Of a stretch of DNA of 24,461 bases, positions 11,030-19,163 are shown in pieces. A program made the translations under genes and the position numbers. The DNA is taken from NCBI GenBank assembly GCA_011763485.2, contig JAANSK020204429.1:1-24461 (forward strand). The letters run 5' to 3'. The notes beneath the pieces were generated by a model, which worked only from the letters and a program-made list of their open reading frames with translations, ran no database searches and was not told the DNA's origin. Positions within the stretch are counted from its first letter, which is position 1. Each line of letters starts with the position of its first letter. The DNA is from Isoetes engelmannii (taxonomy: Eukaryota; Streptophyta; Lycopodiopsida; Isoetales; Isoetaceae).

Positions 11030-11107
11030 ATGGGCTTCAATTCCTTTTGATCTGGATACTTCATGCTCTATAGATCTTAAAGCTGCCTGTTCTACAGTGA
11101 AGAGCTC
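11030..11107 (-). other. Exon-like stretch, unknown gene
   Basis: Twenty-six codons, TVEQAALRSIEHEVSRSKG in the middle, end at a consensus donor (gcccat|gtaagt). The composition looks like a real helical protein. A TAA lies immediately upstream in the same frame, so either the exon starts here or the gene is broken. A neighbouring frame just upstream also looks coding (VEPFVDSNCGEETASHLRAL), which hints at a frameshift and a decayed gene. No family was recognised. Confidence 0.35.
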
Positions 11108-11489
11108 TTAAATGAGAAGCTGTTTCTTCTCCACAGTTACTATCAACGAAAGGTTCAACAGCATCTCAGTCCAAGGGAATTTTGTAATAACTTATCTACT
11201 CTCTCAAGTTGCCTAGGTATGCGAATCTACCAGTGTCAAGTGAATCAGCACATCTCACTATGCAACATAGGAAAGTCAACCTGCAAACCACCTTACTACC
11301 CCTCAGTATATGAACTAGTAAAGGCACCGCATAGCGTCTCTCTTGATGCAATTATTTGCTGATACAAAGACGGTTTCCAGACTAATTCCACCACAAGAAG
11401 AGGCATTTCAAAAGAAGATGGCATCGGATGTGCTCATCGATCTTGTCAAACCATGACTTAATGATCCACAATAAAAGGACATACACGTT

Positions 11490-11834
11490 TCAGGCTGAGA
11501 CCAATGCCAGTGAGTGAAAGCAATGCGCAAAATGGATAAATCGGTACCTGGCTCGCATATCGATTATCTTTTTGAGCTTGTCTCGGAAGTCCTTGCCGGA
11601 AATACGTCTATCCCGAGCCTTTTTTGCTAATACTCTTTTCTGACATGGTTTGATATAGTATTTGCGATCTTTCACCTCCGCAAATACCTTGTCGTTCCGA
11701 AGCTTACGCGCATACTTGGCCATAGCCTGATCCAAATTATCATTTTTGACATCCACATATACACTTCGACACTGCTGTCTGGGAAAGAGACGACATGAGA
11801 CCCAGCGCATCGCCACCGCCATAGCCATGACCAT
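11490..11834 (-). CDS. Mitochondrial small-subunit ribosomal protein bS21
   Basis: bS21 is a small basic protein of the bacterial-type small ribosomal subunit, near the mRNA-rRNA pairing site. The domain is clear: SVYVDVKNDNLDQAMAKYAR, then a basic stretch with RKYYIKPCQKRVLAKKARD and KDFRDKLKKIIDMRAR, about 70 residues. The K-R-V-L-A-x-K and C-terminal L-K-x-I blocks are like the plant mitochondrial member as I remember it. The start at 11834 is preferred because it adds MVMAMAVAMRWVSCRLFPR, an Arg-bearing, acid-free leader typical of a mitochondrial presequence. The open frame extends upstream to 12146 but that part looks like leader or intron. A consensus donor (ag|gtaccg) at 11547 may end the coding exon; reading through adds 19 unrelated residues to the TGA at 11490. 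The domain has no lesion, so the gene is probably live. Confidence 0.85.
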   Translation of the reverse strand: MVMAMAVAMRWVSCRLFPRQQCRSVYVDVKNDNLDQAMAKYARKLRNDKVFAEVKDRKYYIKPCQKRVLAKKARDRRISGKDFRDKLKKIIDMRARYRFIHFAHCFHSLALVSA

Positions 11835-12146
11835 AAGCTCCGATACGATTAGGACACGGATCTGAGATATATACCTTAGGTTAAGTCGTGTATATTCTGA
11901 AGTTGTGGGCCGTGCATCCATGGAATATTCTGGGTCTTGTTCCTGATCAACGGCCAGCAGTGCTCGATTGCTCGATTGGTTAAAAAATGTTGTCAAGGCC
12001 ATTGGTGCACATCGGCCCCATAGTATGACAGGGAAAATAAGTAAAAAAAAAACATTTCCTTCCATAGTCTCATATCCCTCTCTGTTCTCTATTATATTCT
12101 CTATTTTCAGGCTTTTATGGCGTTTTTCTGTGGCGTTCAATGGCAA

Positions 12147-13188
12147 CCATTGATGCGTGGCATATCCTGAATGTTATGCCAGATCGATGGCTACCAATTT
12201 TTTGGCAAGAAAAATTGAGGCTACTTCCTAAAGTTTGGATTGTGCTTATGGTCTGCAAGCCTATTTTCATAAAAACCCACTTCCTCCTCACAGAACCACC
12301 TGTACAAGGCACAAGGCAGCGGACCACCTCTACTCCCCCCGCATTCCTACAGCTGAAGAACCTCCCTTCCGGCCCACTAAGCTGGTTCTGTCTGGGCTAG
12401 ATCATCGGAGCTCCCTACATAACCCACCAACGAAACCCACCATGCAAGCAAGGAAGAACAAACCAAGAACACCCGCAGAACCCCTGCACAGCAACTCCCG
12501 CAGCAACAGCCTCAGATAACATAAAATTTAACGAATTGACTCAAATTCGCCCATATCGACCATCTCTTGCTCCAAAACTGTAGAACCGGTTGAATTGTGC
12601 ATGCCAATCCGTTAAACAACTTGCAATCAGGAACAACAGGCTCGCCAGATGTTCTGCTGTGGCCAGCATTACTTTGCTGCTACAAACAAGCCCAGTGCTG
12701 GAGGATTCGAACCTCCAGATCGTCCTGCACGGCCTCACCAGAGCCCCACAATATCATGCCTGGCCGCAGAAACAGAAATTGATGCTCTTCGAGGTGGATC
12801 AGATGGATCAGAGATGGAAAGTAGAGATTAATACATGAGACTTTTAAATTAGGCTTCCTCAAATTTTGAGCAGGAGTGGCCACTTGCACTGGAGGGAAAA
12901 AAAACTAAGCAAACAGAACGGAATAATTTATGCAAGTGTTGAACGTCTTAATAAGGAAAAGCGGTTTTGACGGATGAAGAAAGGGGTCTGATCTGAAACT
13001 CCGGAGAGAGGCCTCCATAACAAGGAGCTCACGCCCACTGGCAGTAAGCCATGAAGCATCCGCCCCTGCTCTGCACAGAATAGAAACAAGCTTGCAAATT
13101 TATCCACGCCCTTAAATTTCCAAGTTAGGACCACCGGTATTCCAGCCAATGTCCCAGCAATTTGGCACCCAGATTAGCATTTTCAGAC
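12147..13188. other. No gene seen; one T-arm-like hairpin
   Basis: Several overlapping short frames on both strands show no family features. This is upstream of the bS21 gene on its strand and may contain that gene's promoter and 5' leader, but no TATA box or start site could be chosen with confidence. The hairpin at 12698-12718 is listed separately. Confidence 0.5.
12698..12718 (-). repeat. tRNA T-arm-like hairpin
   Basis: A perfect 7-bp stem encloses the 7-nt loop attcgaa (minus: ttcgaat), giving ggttcgaatcc on the minus strand, a good RNA polymerase III B-box. A weak A-box-like gggctctggtgagg lies about 36 bases upstream on the same strand. No acceptor or anticodon arm can be drawn. It may be a relic of a tRNA-derived SINE or chance. 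Confidence 0.4.
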
Positions 13189-13313
13189 CTCTAAACGCAT
13201 TTAAGCAGCTCCAATTGGTCAAAATATACGGCTTCCCATACATACGAAGCCCAAATCTTAGCCCCAACCTACCCAAATAAGGCCCTCCCCAATACGAAAC
13301 TTAATAAGGGCAC
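13189..13313. repeat. Left copy of about 125-bp direct repeat
   Basis: It starts ctaaacgc and ends ataagggcacaca. It shares with 15878-16003, in the same orientation, the blocks aaatctta, caacctacc, ccctccccaatacg and aacttaataagggcacaca. Identity is roughly three quarters by eye. Confidence 0.9.
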
Positions 13314-13399
13314 ACACTGCATGCATTGCAGCGATTGTTATTCCTAAAAGCAGAAGGGGACATCTACAATCAACACAATAAGATGACACCAAACAGAAC

Positions 13400-13572
13400 C
13401 TGTGCAAACACCTAAGTCCTGAACCTCATCTACAAACACCTGTTACAAGAGCATAACATGACAACATGAATGAGCTTCAATTACATAAGCTTCAACCTGT
13501 GTAAACACGAGGAAGAGCCTTCTGTACAACAGCAGGATAACATACCAACTGAAAGGGTCTGTACAAACACCT
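13400..13572. repeat. Iterated motif near the left end of the HUH element
   Basis: Four same-orientation copies of a motif like tgtRYAAACACCT occur at about 13400-13413, 13429-13441, 13496-13508 (ends cacg) and 13558-13572, with a partial copy (tctgtacaac) near 13521. Rep proteins of rolling-circle replicons bind such iterated sites, which makes the position suggestive, but binding is only inferred. Confidence 0.5.
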
Positions 13573-13746
13573 ACATTACATTACTTTCAACTTCCATAAA
13601 CAGCATGAACACAGAAATGACATAAACTATCCAAGAGTCATGCGCTTGCTGCTGCCAGTGCCTGCGCAGTCATCATAGCGACGCCTGATGTCATCCACCT
13701 CTTTGAGTTCCCTGAGAAGCAGGCCTCGGCACAAATTCAGGTGGGA

Positions 13747-14016
13747 TCACAGCACCCTGTCCTCGCACCGCACTCCATGCTTCTCAAGAGTCTGTACACA
13801 GACTTCAATTCTCTCCAAGGTCTTCGCTAGAGCTATGCGAAGTTCTTGGACAGCAGCACAAACATCTCTGACGGAATTTTCAGCATCTACAACTATGTCC
13901 ATGATGTTTTCACTCTCTCCTCTGTTTCCTGATTCAACAACACTTCCTACCTCTGATTCGGGATCCGTATTGCTATCACTAATAATAATTAACTCCCTAT
14001 TCCCAACACCTAACAT
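13747..14016 (-). pseudogene. Acidic, helical open frame beside the Rep-like region
   Basis: This open frame encodes a Ser/Glu/Asp-rich start (ISDSNTDPESEVGSVVESG) followed by a helical part (VRDVCAAVQELRIALAKTLE) of coiled-coil type. It lies downstream of the Rep-like motifs on the same strand and within the repeat-bounded element. Upstream of it is a strong acceptor-like sequence (ttctgttgttgcag). Whether it belonged to the same transcript is not shown. No family was recognised. Confidence 0.4.
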
Positions 14017-14146
14017 ACATAACTCATTCTCACCTGCAACAACAGAAGCAACAAGTTAGCAACGTCACATGAGCAATGCGATAGAAGAGAAGACATTACA
14101 AACTTATGTTGCAACAAATCACAATTGAAGTCAACACAATACCAAA

Positions 14147-15075
14147 TCACGCTGCATCAAATTCGTAGTCATGGAAATCCAAAGGTATATAAGAGGCATC
14201 TGCATCTGGAATCCACGGAGGCGAAGGAGCCACACCACTTGTTGTATGTACAAATTCGTCAGCGGCTTCCAGGCCCCATTTCCTCCTGCTCGTCCTCAAA
14301 GACATCCGCTTCATCCCCACCCGCTTCCTCCTCTTTTCTATTTGCTCAAGCGGGACAATGCCCGGTTGCGTGCCACATAAGGCCATCCGGACATCTTTCA
14401 AGGATGCATAGGAAGAATTACTGGGCAGCACCCAGGACCTAGCAAGTCTAAACTTGGCCGTTTGCAGCATAGAGCGGACAGTGTGAATGAAGGAAGCTGT
14501 TCTAAAGCGGCCATAATGATAGGACAGGTAGTGAAAGGCTCTAGGCATGGTATTACCGTTATGGAGTGTGATGATATGTTTGATGTCCCTAGCCCCATAG
14601 AGGGCATACAGTTCCTTTCCAGTGTTAACCTGTTTAGGCGTCACATGATGGAGATGCACTTTGAAATGCAGTTTTCCCATATCTTTCAAGCAATAGCCCA
14701 CAATCCCTTAGAAACAATGCAGCCTATTGCCGGTTAGAGCCTTGCATAGGATCATAGCGCCAGCTGGGCTCTTGTTATTACATCCCAGAAAGTTCTTAAT
14801 CCTAACGTTCACGCTGGCTGGGGTTTTTGCAGCTAGCCTCATGACTGCTTGCACATGGAGATGGTCCAAAAAGGACCTCTCTCTAGCGCAACCACCCCAG
14901 CTTGGCAGTTTTGCTGCAAGAAATCAACCATTCTATCGAAAAGTGATACTGGAACATCGGTTTCGCCAAACACAACAGTCACGGAAACATCCAGCATGTT
15001 TGGAGCATCCACGACCTGTTCTCCAGCACCGCCTCCAATATCCTCATCGACATGCTCAGCAATCATGCTAGCCAT
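14147..15075 (-). pseudogene. Rep-like HUH endonuclease remnant
   Basis: A Rep protein nicks one DNA strand and joins to it through a tyrosine to start rolling-circle transfer. From the 5' side: a beta-strand-like block with VSVTVVFGE, a position that suits Rep motif I, then an Ala/Glu-rich helix, then HLHVQAV (motif II), NFLG and an Ala/Leu block, then GYCLKDMGKLHF (motif III with YxxK), then about 150 codons without a known domain (LYALYGARDIKHIITLHNG, ending in an acidic C-terminus). No walker-type helicase motif is seen after it. The remnant is broken. A basic, Arg/Gly-rich frame lies further upstream at 15078-15635. Confidence 0.65.
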
Positions 15076-15077
15076 CT

Positions 15078-15635
15078 TCAGTCCTCTTCCTCTACCACGT
15101 TTGCTTCCACCGCCCCTTCAGACATAGGTTCTTCCCTCACCTTCTTCCTCTTCCAATTGAACACTCTCCCCTGGCAGACCACAGTGCCACAGGCAGCTCC
15201 AAGCCTGATCTCCTTCGTTCTGCCACGACTGGAAACACCACTTCCACGCCTTCCACCACCACGTTTTCCCCTGGCAGTACCACGTCCCCTGGTCTCACCT
15301 GTCCTGGACTGCGGGAACAGAAAGGGCCTGCGATCTTCAAACACCTCGGGCAATGCCGTACCTCCATCTGCAACCACATGCCCGCACTCTCTATCCAGAG
15401 GAAAGTCCGAGGGCAGCAAATTCCCATCCTCCACCACTTTCTCTGCAAAATCTGGGCCCCCAGCAACCCAGGACACACAATTCTCCTTCCCTCTAGTCCC
15501 CAGAATCCTACACTCAGCCTCCTTACTACTCTCCGCAGGACGCCCAACACAATCCAAAGATGCAAAGAAGGCTTCCCATCTTCCCCTCTGCATCAAGCAC
15601 ATGAAGAGACTTCCAGAATCACTGTTGGCAGACAC
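15078..15635 (-). pseudogene. Arg/Gly-rich open frame upstream of the Rep-like region
   Basis: A 185-codon frame with a Ser/Glu-containing first half and a basic tract (RGRGTARGKRGGGRRGSG), then an acidic end (EANVVEEED). The basic tract could bind nucleic acid or act as a nuclear signal. It precedes the Rep-like motifs on the same strand and may be the N-terminal part of the element's protein. The opposite strand has a longer open frame, but it is Ser/Pro-rich and without family features, so I take this strand as the likelier coding one. Confidence 0.4.
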
Positions 15636-15877
15636 ATCTTATATACCCTCACTTTCAATCTCGCTGAACAATACAAAAGGAAAAGAATTAGAGCTTACTA
15701 ACGCCCTCCATCCCAGCAGCCGCTTGGTCGACGAAAGTCCTTCACCTGCATGCAACCGCAAGAAAGCATCAAGCACGCCGAGTCCATGTGCTCCAGTCCG
15801 CTTGCCTTTCTCCTGGACTATAGCCACATCGTGTGCCTGTCTCCCGCTCGATCACCGCATCTGTTGTTTCCCAACAT

Positions 15878-16003
15878 CTAAACGCCAAGCAGCAGCTCAA
15901 ATTCCTCCAAAAATACGGCTTTTTATATATACCAAATCCAAATCTTAGGCCCAACCTACCAAAAGCAGACCCTCCCCAATACGGAACTTAATAAGGGCAC
16001 ACA
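15878..16003. repeat. Right copy of about 125-bp direct repeat
   Basis: Partner of 13189-13313 in the same orientation, starting ctaaacgc and ending ataagggcacaca. It lies upstream of the Rep-like frames on their strand, where a promoter might be expected. Confidence 0.9.
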
Positions 16004-16508
16004 ATGATGTATATATTTTCATGTATGTTATAAATATTTCTTTTGTTTTTTAGTAGGGTTGCCTAACCCATGATGACCTTTTTTCTCAAATTCTGGCCTA
16101 TCCACGTGGCTTAACACGTCAGCCAAAATTAACATTAGCCATGAGATTCATTAATTTTTCCATCAACGGCCACAGAAATTAGTTAGTCCTCTAAAGTTCC
16201 TCTAATGATTTGTTCTATGAACGATCGATCATGTTAACTTATTTCGTTTCTCTAGGCGAAGCTCTGTCATTGTTTCATGGAAAAACTTAGGGGCATAGGC
16301 AAGACGAGGAGGTTAAAGAGGCATCCAGGATTTGGATGAGATTGATCAGAATTTACTCTGATGCGTCATGTTTTACTGCCGGCAGCCTAATGCACATAAT
16401 AGGTTTTTTGCTTTCACTTTAAACGAATGAAATCCGAGATTTGGTGGAGCAAAGGCGAGTAAGTCTTATTATTGCAGGTTATGGCTCGGATTCTTGCAGG
16501 TTATGGGC
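16004..16508. other. No clear gene; possible upstream part of the plus-strand gene
   Basis: Non-coding in appearance. On the plus strand a short frame at about 16276-16340 (MEKLRGIGKTRRLKRHPGFG) and splice-like sites (gcgagtaagtc near 16455; ttgcaggt near 16475 and 16495) could be relics of the 5' part of the decayed gene that continues after the LINE at 19129. Confidence 0.35.
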
Positions 16509-16518
16509 TAAGGAAGTT
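16509..16518. repeat. Target-site duplication, left copy
   Basis: taaggaagtt here is repeated exactly at 19119-19128. It overlaps the first two bases of the T run that marks the LINE 3' end. Confidence 0.65.
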
Positions 16519-16642
16519 TTTTTTTTGGAAGAACTTTTCTCATTAAATTAAAAGAATGGCAATGGTACAAAGTGAGTGACAAGGAAGAGGAACTGCCCCA
16601 AAGAGGCAGCGATACCCCACCACTCCGTCATCCCCTCAACAA

Positions 16643-17195
16643 CTACTGAACAAAGTGGCCATCAGCATCTACAATCCCCAGGAAGTCTCGCCAGATGGCA
16701 AACTTCCGCTCCGCCAACCCCGGAAACACCAGAAAGCTCTGAAACAATCTGTACCTTATGCGGGGAATCAATGAGGCCGAAGGCTGCTGGACCCCCTGGA
16801 ACACCCACAACTGCCGCCGTCTCCAAATCAGCCAGACAAGCCAGGCCACACATAAAGTGTAAGGCTTGCTTCCGCGGCAAAGGCCAAGCACCTGGATACA
16901 AATGCAGCAGCAACTGCTGGCTGGTCAAACAAACCTGGAACCGAGTCGGGACCCAATCCCAGGCCGCCTACAAGTGAGGGCACAGGATCAGACAATGCTC
17001 CACCGTCTCATGATGAAGGCCACAACAAAGGCACAGAGGACTCACCCCCGGCCGATACCTGCTCACCAAGACATTTACCCGGATACAACAGTGCACCACC
17101 TGCCACAGGAGCACCCTAACCTTCGGCGGGGAAGGGTACTCCATGTCCAAACCCAGAAGGAGCGCCAGCGGGAGCCCAGAAGCTGCAAAGACCAC
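16643..17195 (-). pseudogene. LINE C-terminal zinc-binding region (zf-RVT type)
   Basis: The frame at 16968-17195 holds PPKVRVLLWQVVHCCIRVN then C-L-C-C-G-L-H-H-E-T-V-E-H-C-L-I-L-C, the Cys/His pattern found after RT in plant L1 polyproteins. The continuation in another frame (16643-16891) reads AWLVWLIWRRRQLWVFQG, as expected of the W-rich end of that region. At least two frame changes separate it from the RT part, so the protein is not continuous. Confidence 0.75.
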
Positions 17196-19118
17196 TTGCC
17201 AGATGGGGGCAAAGTGTCATGAATGATCAGTGTACGGTAGGCATACCGCACAAAGCATGAAGCATCCACCTCGGGATGAACCTTCCAAACCTGCACCACC
17301 ACGTCATCCTGAAGCAGAATTGGTATGTGTAGTGGAATGTGACGAGCCACCAGCTCCCAAATAGACCGGTCACGAGCCCTCAAGCAAAACCGGGCCCGGA
17401 AGAACTCCCATGATGCAACCTGGCCACCCCAATACCAATCCTCCAAAGTGAACACCCCAGCCCGCCTCCAAACGGGCCTGCGTCCGAGCGTGCACAGTGG
17501 CGGCCAAGGGCAAGTGTGCCGGAGGCAGAGGGACCCACAAGAAGGGAGAGGAGTGATGATATACTGTGGCAGGGTCCAACTGAAACAACACCCGCACATG
17601 GTCCGGGCCCGCAACACCCCAGTGAGAAAAGGAGAGGCGTGTGGGAAAGGCTTAAGCCCATACAACAAAGCCCATGGCAACTCCACATGCACAGAAGGCT
17701 TCCCGAACGCCACACAGTGGCGAAGGGACTGCACCAACAATGCCGCACTAGGTGAGGATGCTCCGCCCTGCAAAATACCCCACACAAACTTGGAGACCAA
17801 CACCTTGCTGTGCAATGCCAAATCCAAGATGGCCAACCCTCCGTCCTCCCGGGGGCGGAGACACTTCCACCACGCCACCTTGACTACCGCCCCCTCGTCA
17901 TCCCCGCCCCATACAAAATTTCGGACCATCCGATCCAATGTCTGCAACTTCCCCTCAGGGGCCAACATGACAGAAGTCGTGTACACATGTGTGCTACAAA
18001 GCACCGACTTGGCCACTGTGACCCTCCCCGCCATAGACAGCTTACTACCCTTCCACCAGTTAAGGTGTTTCTGTAGCCCCTGCAAAATGTCATCCCACAT
18101 CTGCCCTATGGAGACATCCCCTCCAAAGGGAATACCCAGCAGCTTCATACATTTATTGCCTGGGAGGACCTTCCATGGAAAAAGAGCCAGGCAAGGGGAA
18201 GGCGGAGTCAACAAGGCCCATAATGTCGAGCACTTGCCCCAATTCAAGAGAATGTCCGAGGCCAAAGAGAAGGTGTCGAGCAGACCCTTTGCATTATGCA
18301 GATTCTTCTCCTCTGCCACCAAAAAGAGGAAGGTATCGTCAGCAAATTGGTTAATGACTTGTTGGCTACCATCCTGCATCCGGAGCCCATCCACCACGCC
18401 TTCATCCACAGCAGCTAGAAGTAGCTGAGACAAGGCTTCTGCCACAATCGTAAACAAGAATGGTGCAAGAGGGCACCCCTGACGCACCCCTCTGCCCAAA
18501 GAAAAGAAGGACGAGGGCTCACCCTGGCACACCACTGTAGCTCGGACCGACCTATGCAACTTCATAACAAGCTCTGTAAACTGGGGGCCGCAACCTAATG
18601 CCAACATCATGGCCGACAAAAACTCCCAGCGGACACTGTCATAGGCTTTGGCAAAATCCAGCTTCAGGTAAGCCACACGCTGCCCTATTCTCCTAGCCCA
18701 ATACAGGCCCTCATAGGCCGCTGCCACATTCGTCAGAATGTTCCTCCCAGGAACGAACCCGAACTGAACCCTGCTGATGGAAGAGGCCAACACCGGCTTC
18801 AGCTTCTCTGCCAGGGCTTTCGCAATAATTTTGTAAACAGAAGACAACAGAGAAATAGACCGCCAATCACTAATCGTGGACGGCTGCTTCACCTTAGGGA
18901 TAAGAGAAATGCATGCAGTGTTCAGGATCCAATCAAGTTGCAAGGACTGTAGCAGCTCAAGGTAAACTTGGTACACTGACTCACCAGCCCACTCCCAATA
19001 AGTCTGGAAAAACTCAACAGGAATGCCATCCAGCCGTGGACACTTATCCTTTGCCATGCACATGCATGCCTCAGCGAGATCTTCTCTCGAAAGCTGCCGC
19101 TCCAGGCTCTCACGCTGA
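17196..19118 (-). pseudogene. LINE reverse transcriptase, nearly uninterrupted
   Basis: A single minus-strand frame covers most of RT. In order: MAKDKCPRLDGIPVEFFQ (usual P-G-P-D-G reads P-R-L-D-G), ACISLIPKVKQP, DWRSISLLSSVYKIIAKALA, FVPGRNILTNV, KLDFAKAYDSVRW with the first catalytic Asp, GVRQGCPLAPFLF, and NQFADDTFLFL with both catalytic Asp (frame residues about 287-290), then LGIPFGG and SKLSMAGRVTVAKSVL of the thumb region. The frame seems to change near 17600, giving unrelated Cys-rich sequence. The motif set fits the L1 clade as found in plants. Long plus-strand frames here are antisense shadows. Confidence 0.9.
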
Positions 19119-19128
19119 TAAGGAAGTT
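19119..19128. repeat. Target-site duplication, right copy
   Basis: Exact copy of taaggaagtt at 16509-16518. It places the LINE's truncated 5' end at 19118; the continuing open frame beyond is chance or part of the target. Confidence 0.65.
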
Positions 19129-19163
19129 CAACATGGTTGTTTTTGATATATCTTTCTATTTTA

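Larger units (their letters stand above)
13189..16003 (-). mobile_element. Fossil Rep-like HUH-endonuclease element with direct end repeats
   Basis: The minus strand carries the two signature motifs of rolling-circle Rep proteins at proper spacing: HLHVQ at 14849-14863 (the metal-binding HUH motif) and YCLK at 14684-14695 (the YxxK nicking tyrosine), 56 codons apart. The region bears direct repeats of about 125 bp at its two ends (13189-13313, 15878-16003). No helicase domain is visible, unlike Helitrons, and no capsid gene is seen. The nearest known class I can think of is the HUH-type transposons called Replitrons; an old integrated CRESS-type virus copy is an alternative. It is broken, with at least three disruptions, and the end repeats differ at roughly a quarter of positions, so it is old. 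Boundaries are set by the repeats only; no target duplication was confirmed. Confidence 0.65.
16519..19118 (-). mobile_element. 5'-truncated L1-type LINE
   Basis: The element is oriented on the minus strand. Its 3' end is a run of ten T on the plus strand (16517-16526), i.e. a short poly-A tail, preceded by a tail resembling plant LINE 3' ends (rich in gagaaaagttcttcc). A 10-bp duplication (taaggaagtt) flanks it at 16509-16518 and 19119-19128. The coding part begins inside the N-terminal part of RT, so ORF1 and endonuclease are missing through 5' truncation, the usual fate of LINE insertions. RT is long and almost uninterrupted, so this is the youngest LINE in the window. It sits in the region of a decaying plus-strand gene. 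Confidence 0.85.

Noticed and set aside
11835-12146. Longer N-terminus for bS21
   Set aside because: Upstream codons have no bS21 or presequence character and include splice-like sites; the Met at 11834 gives a typical mitochondrial leader.
12698-12760. Complete tRNA gene
   Set aside because: Only a T-arm-like hairpin exists; no acceptor pairing or anticodon arm can be drawn.
15635-15660. TATA box (tatataag) as promoter of the Rep-side frame
   Set aside because: It lies about ten bases from the ATG, too close for a normal transcription start.
15052-15948. 298-codon plus-strand open frame
   Set aside because: Ser/Pro/Thr-rich with no family features; it mirrors the Arg/Gly-rich minus-strand frame of the HUH element, which is in line with the Rep-like motifs.
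13189-16003. Helitron
   Set aside because: No helicase domain and no TC...CTRR-type ends were seen; direct end repeats do not fit.
13189-16003. LTR retrotransposon, because of the direct end repeats
   Set aside because: The repeats are only about 125 bp, lack TG...CA ends and no primer site or RT lies between them.
17448-18428. 326-codon plus-strand open frame
   Set aside because: Antisense to the LINE reverse transcriptase, whose motifs are unmistakable on the minus strand.
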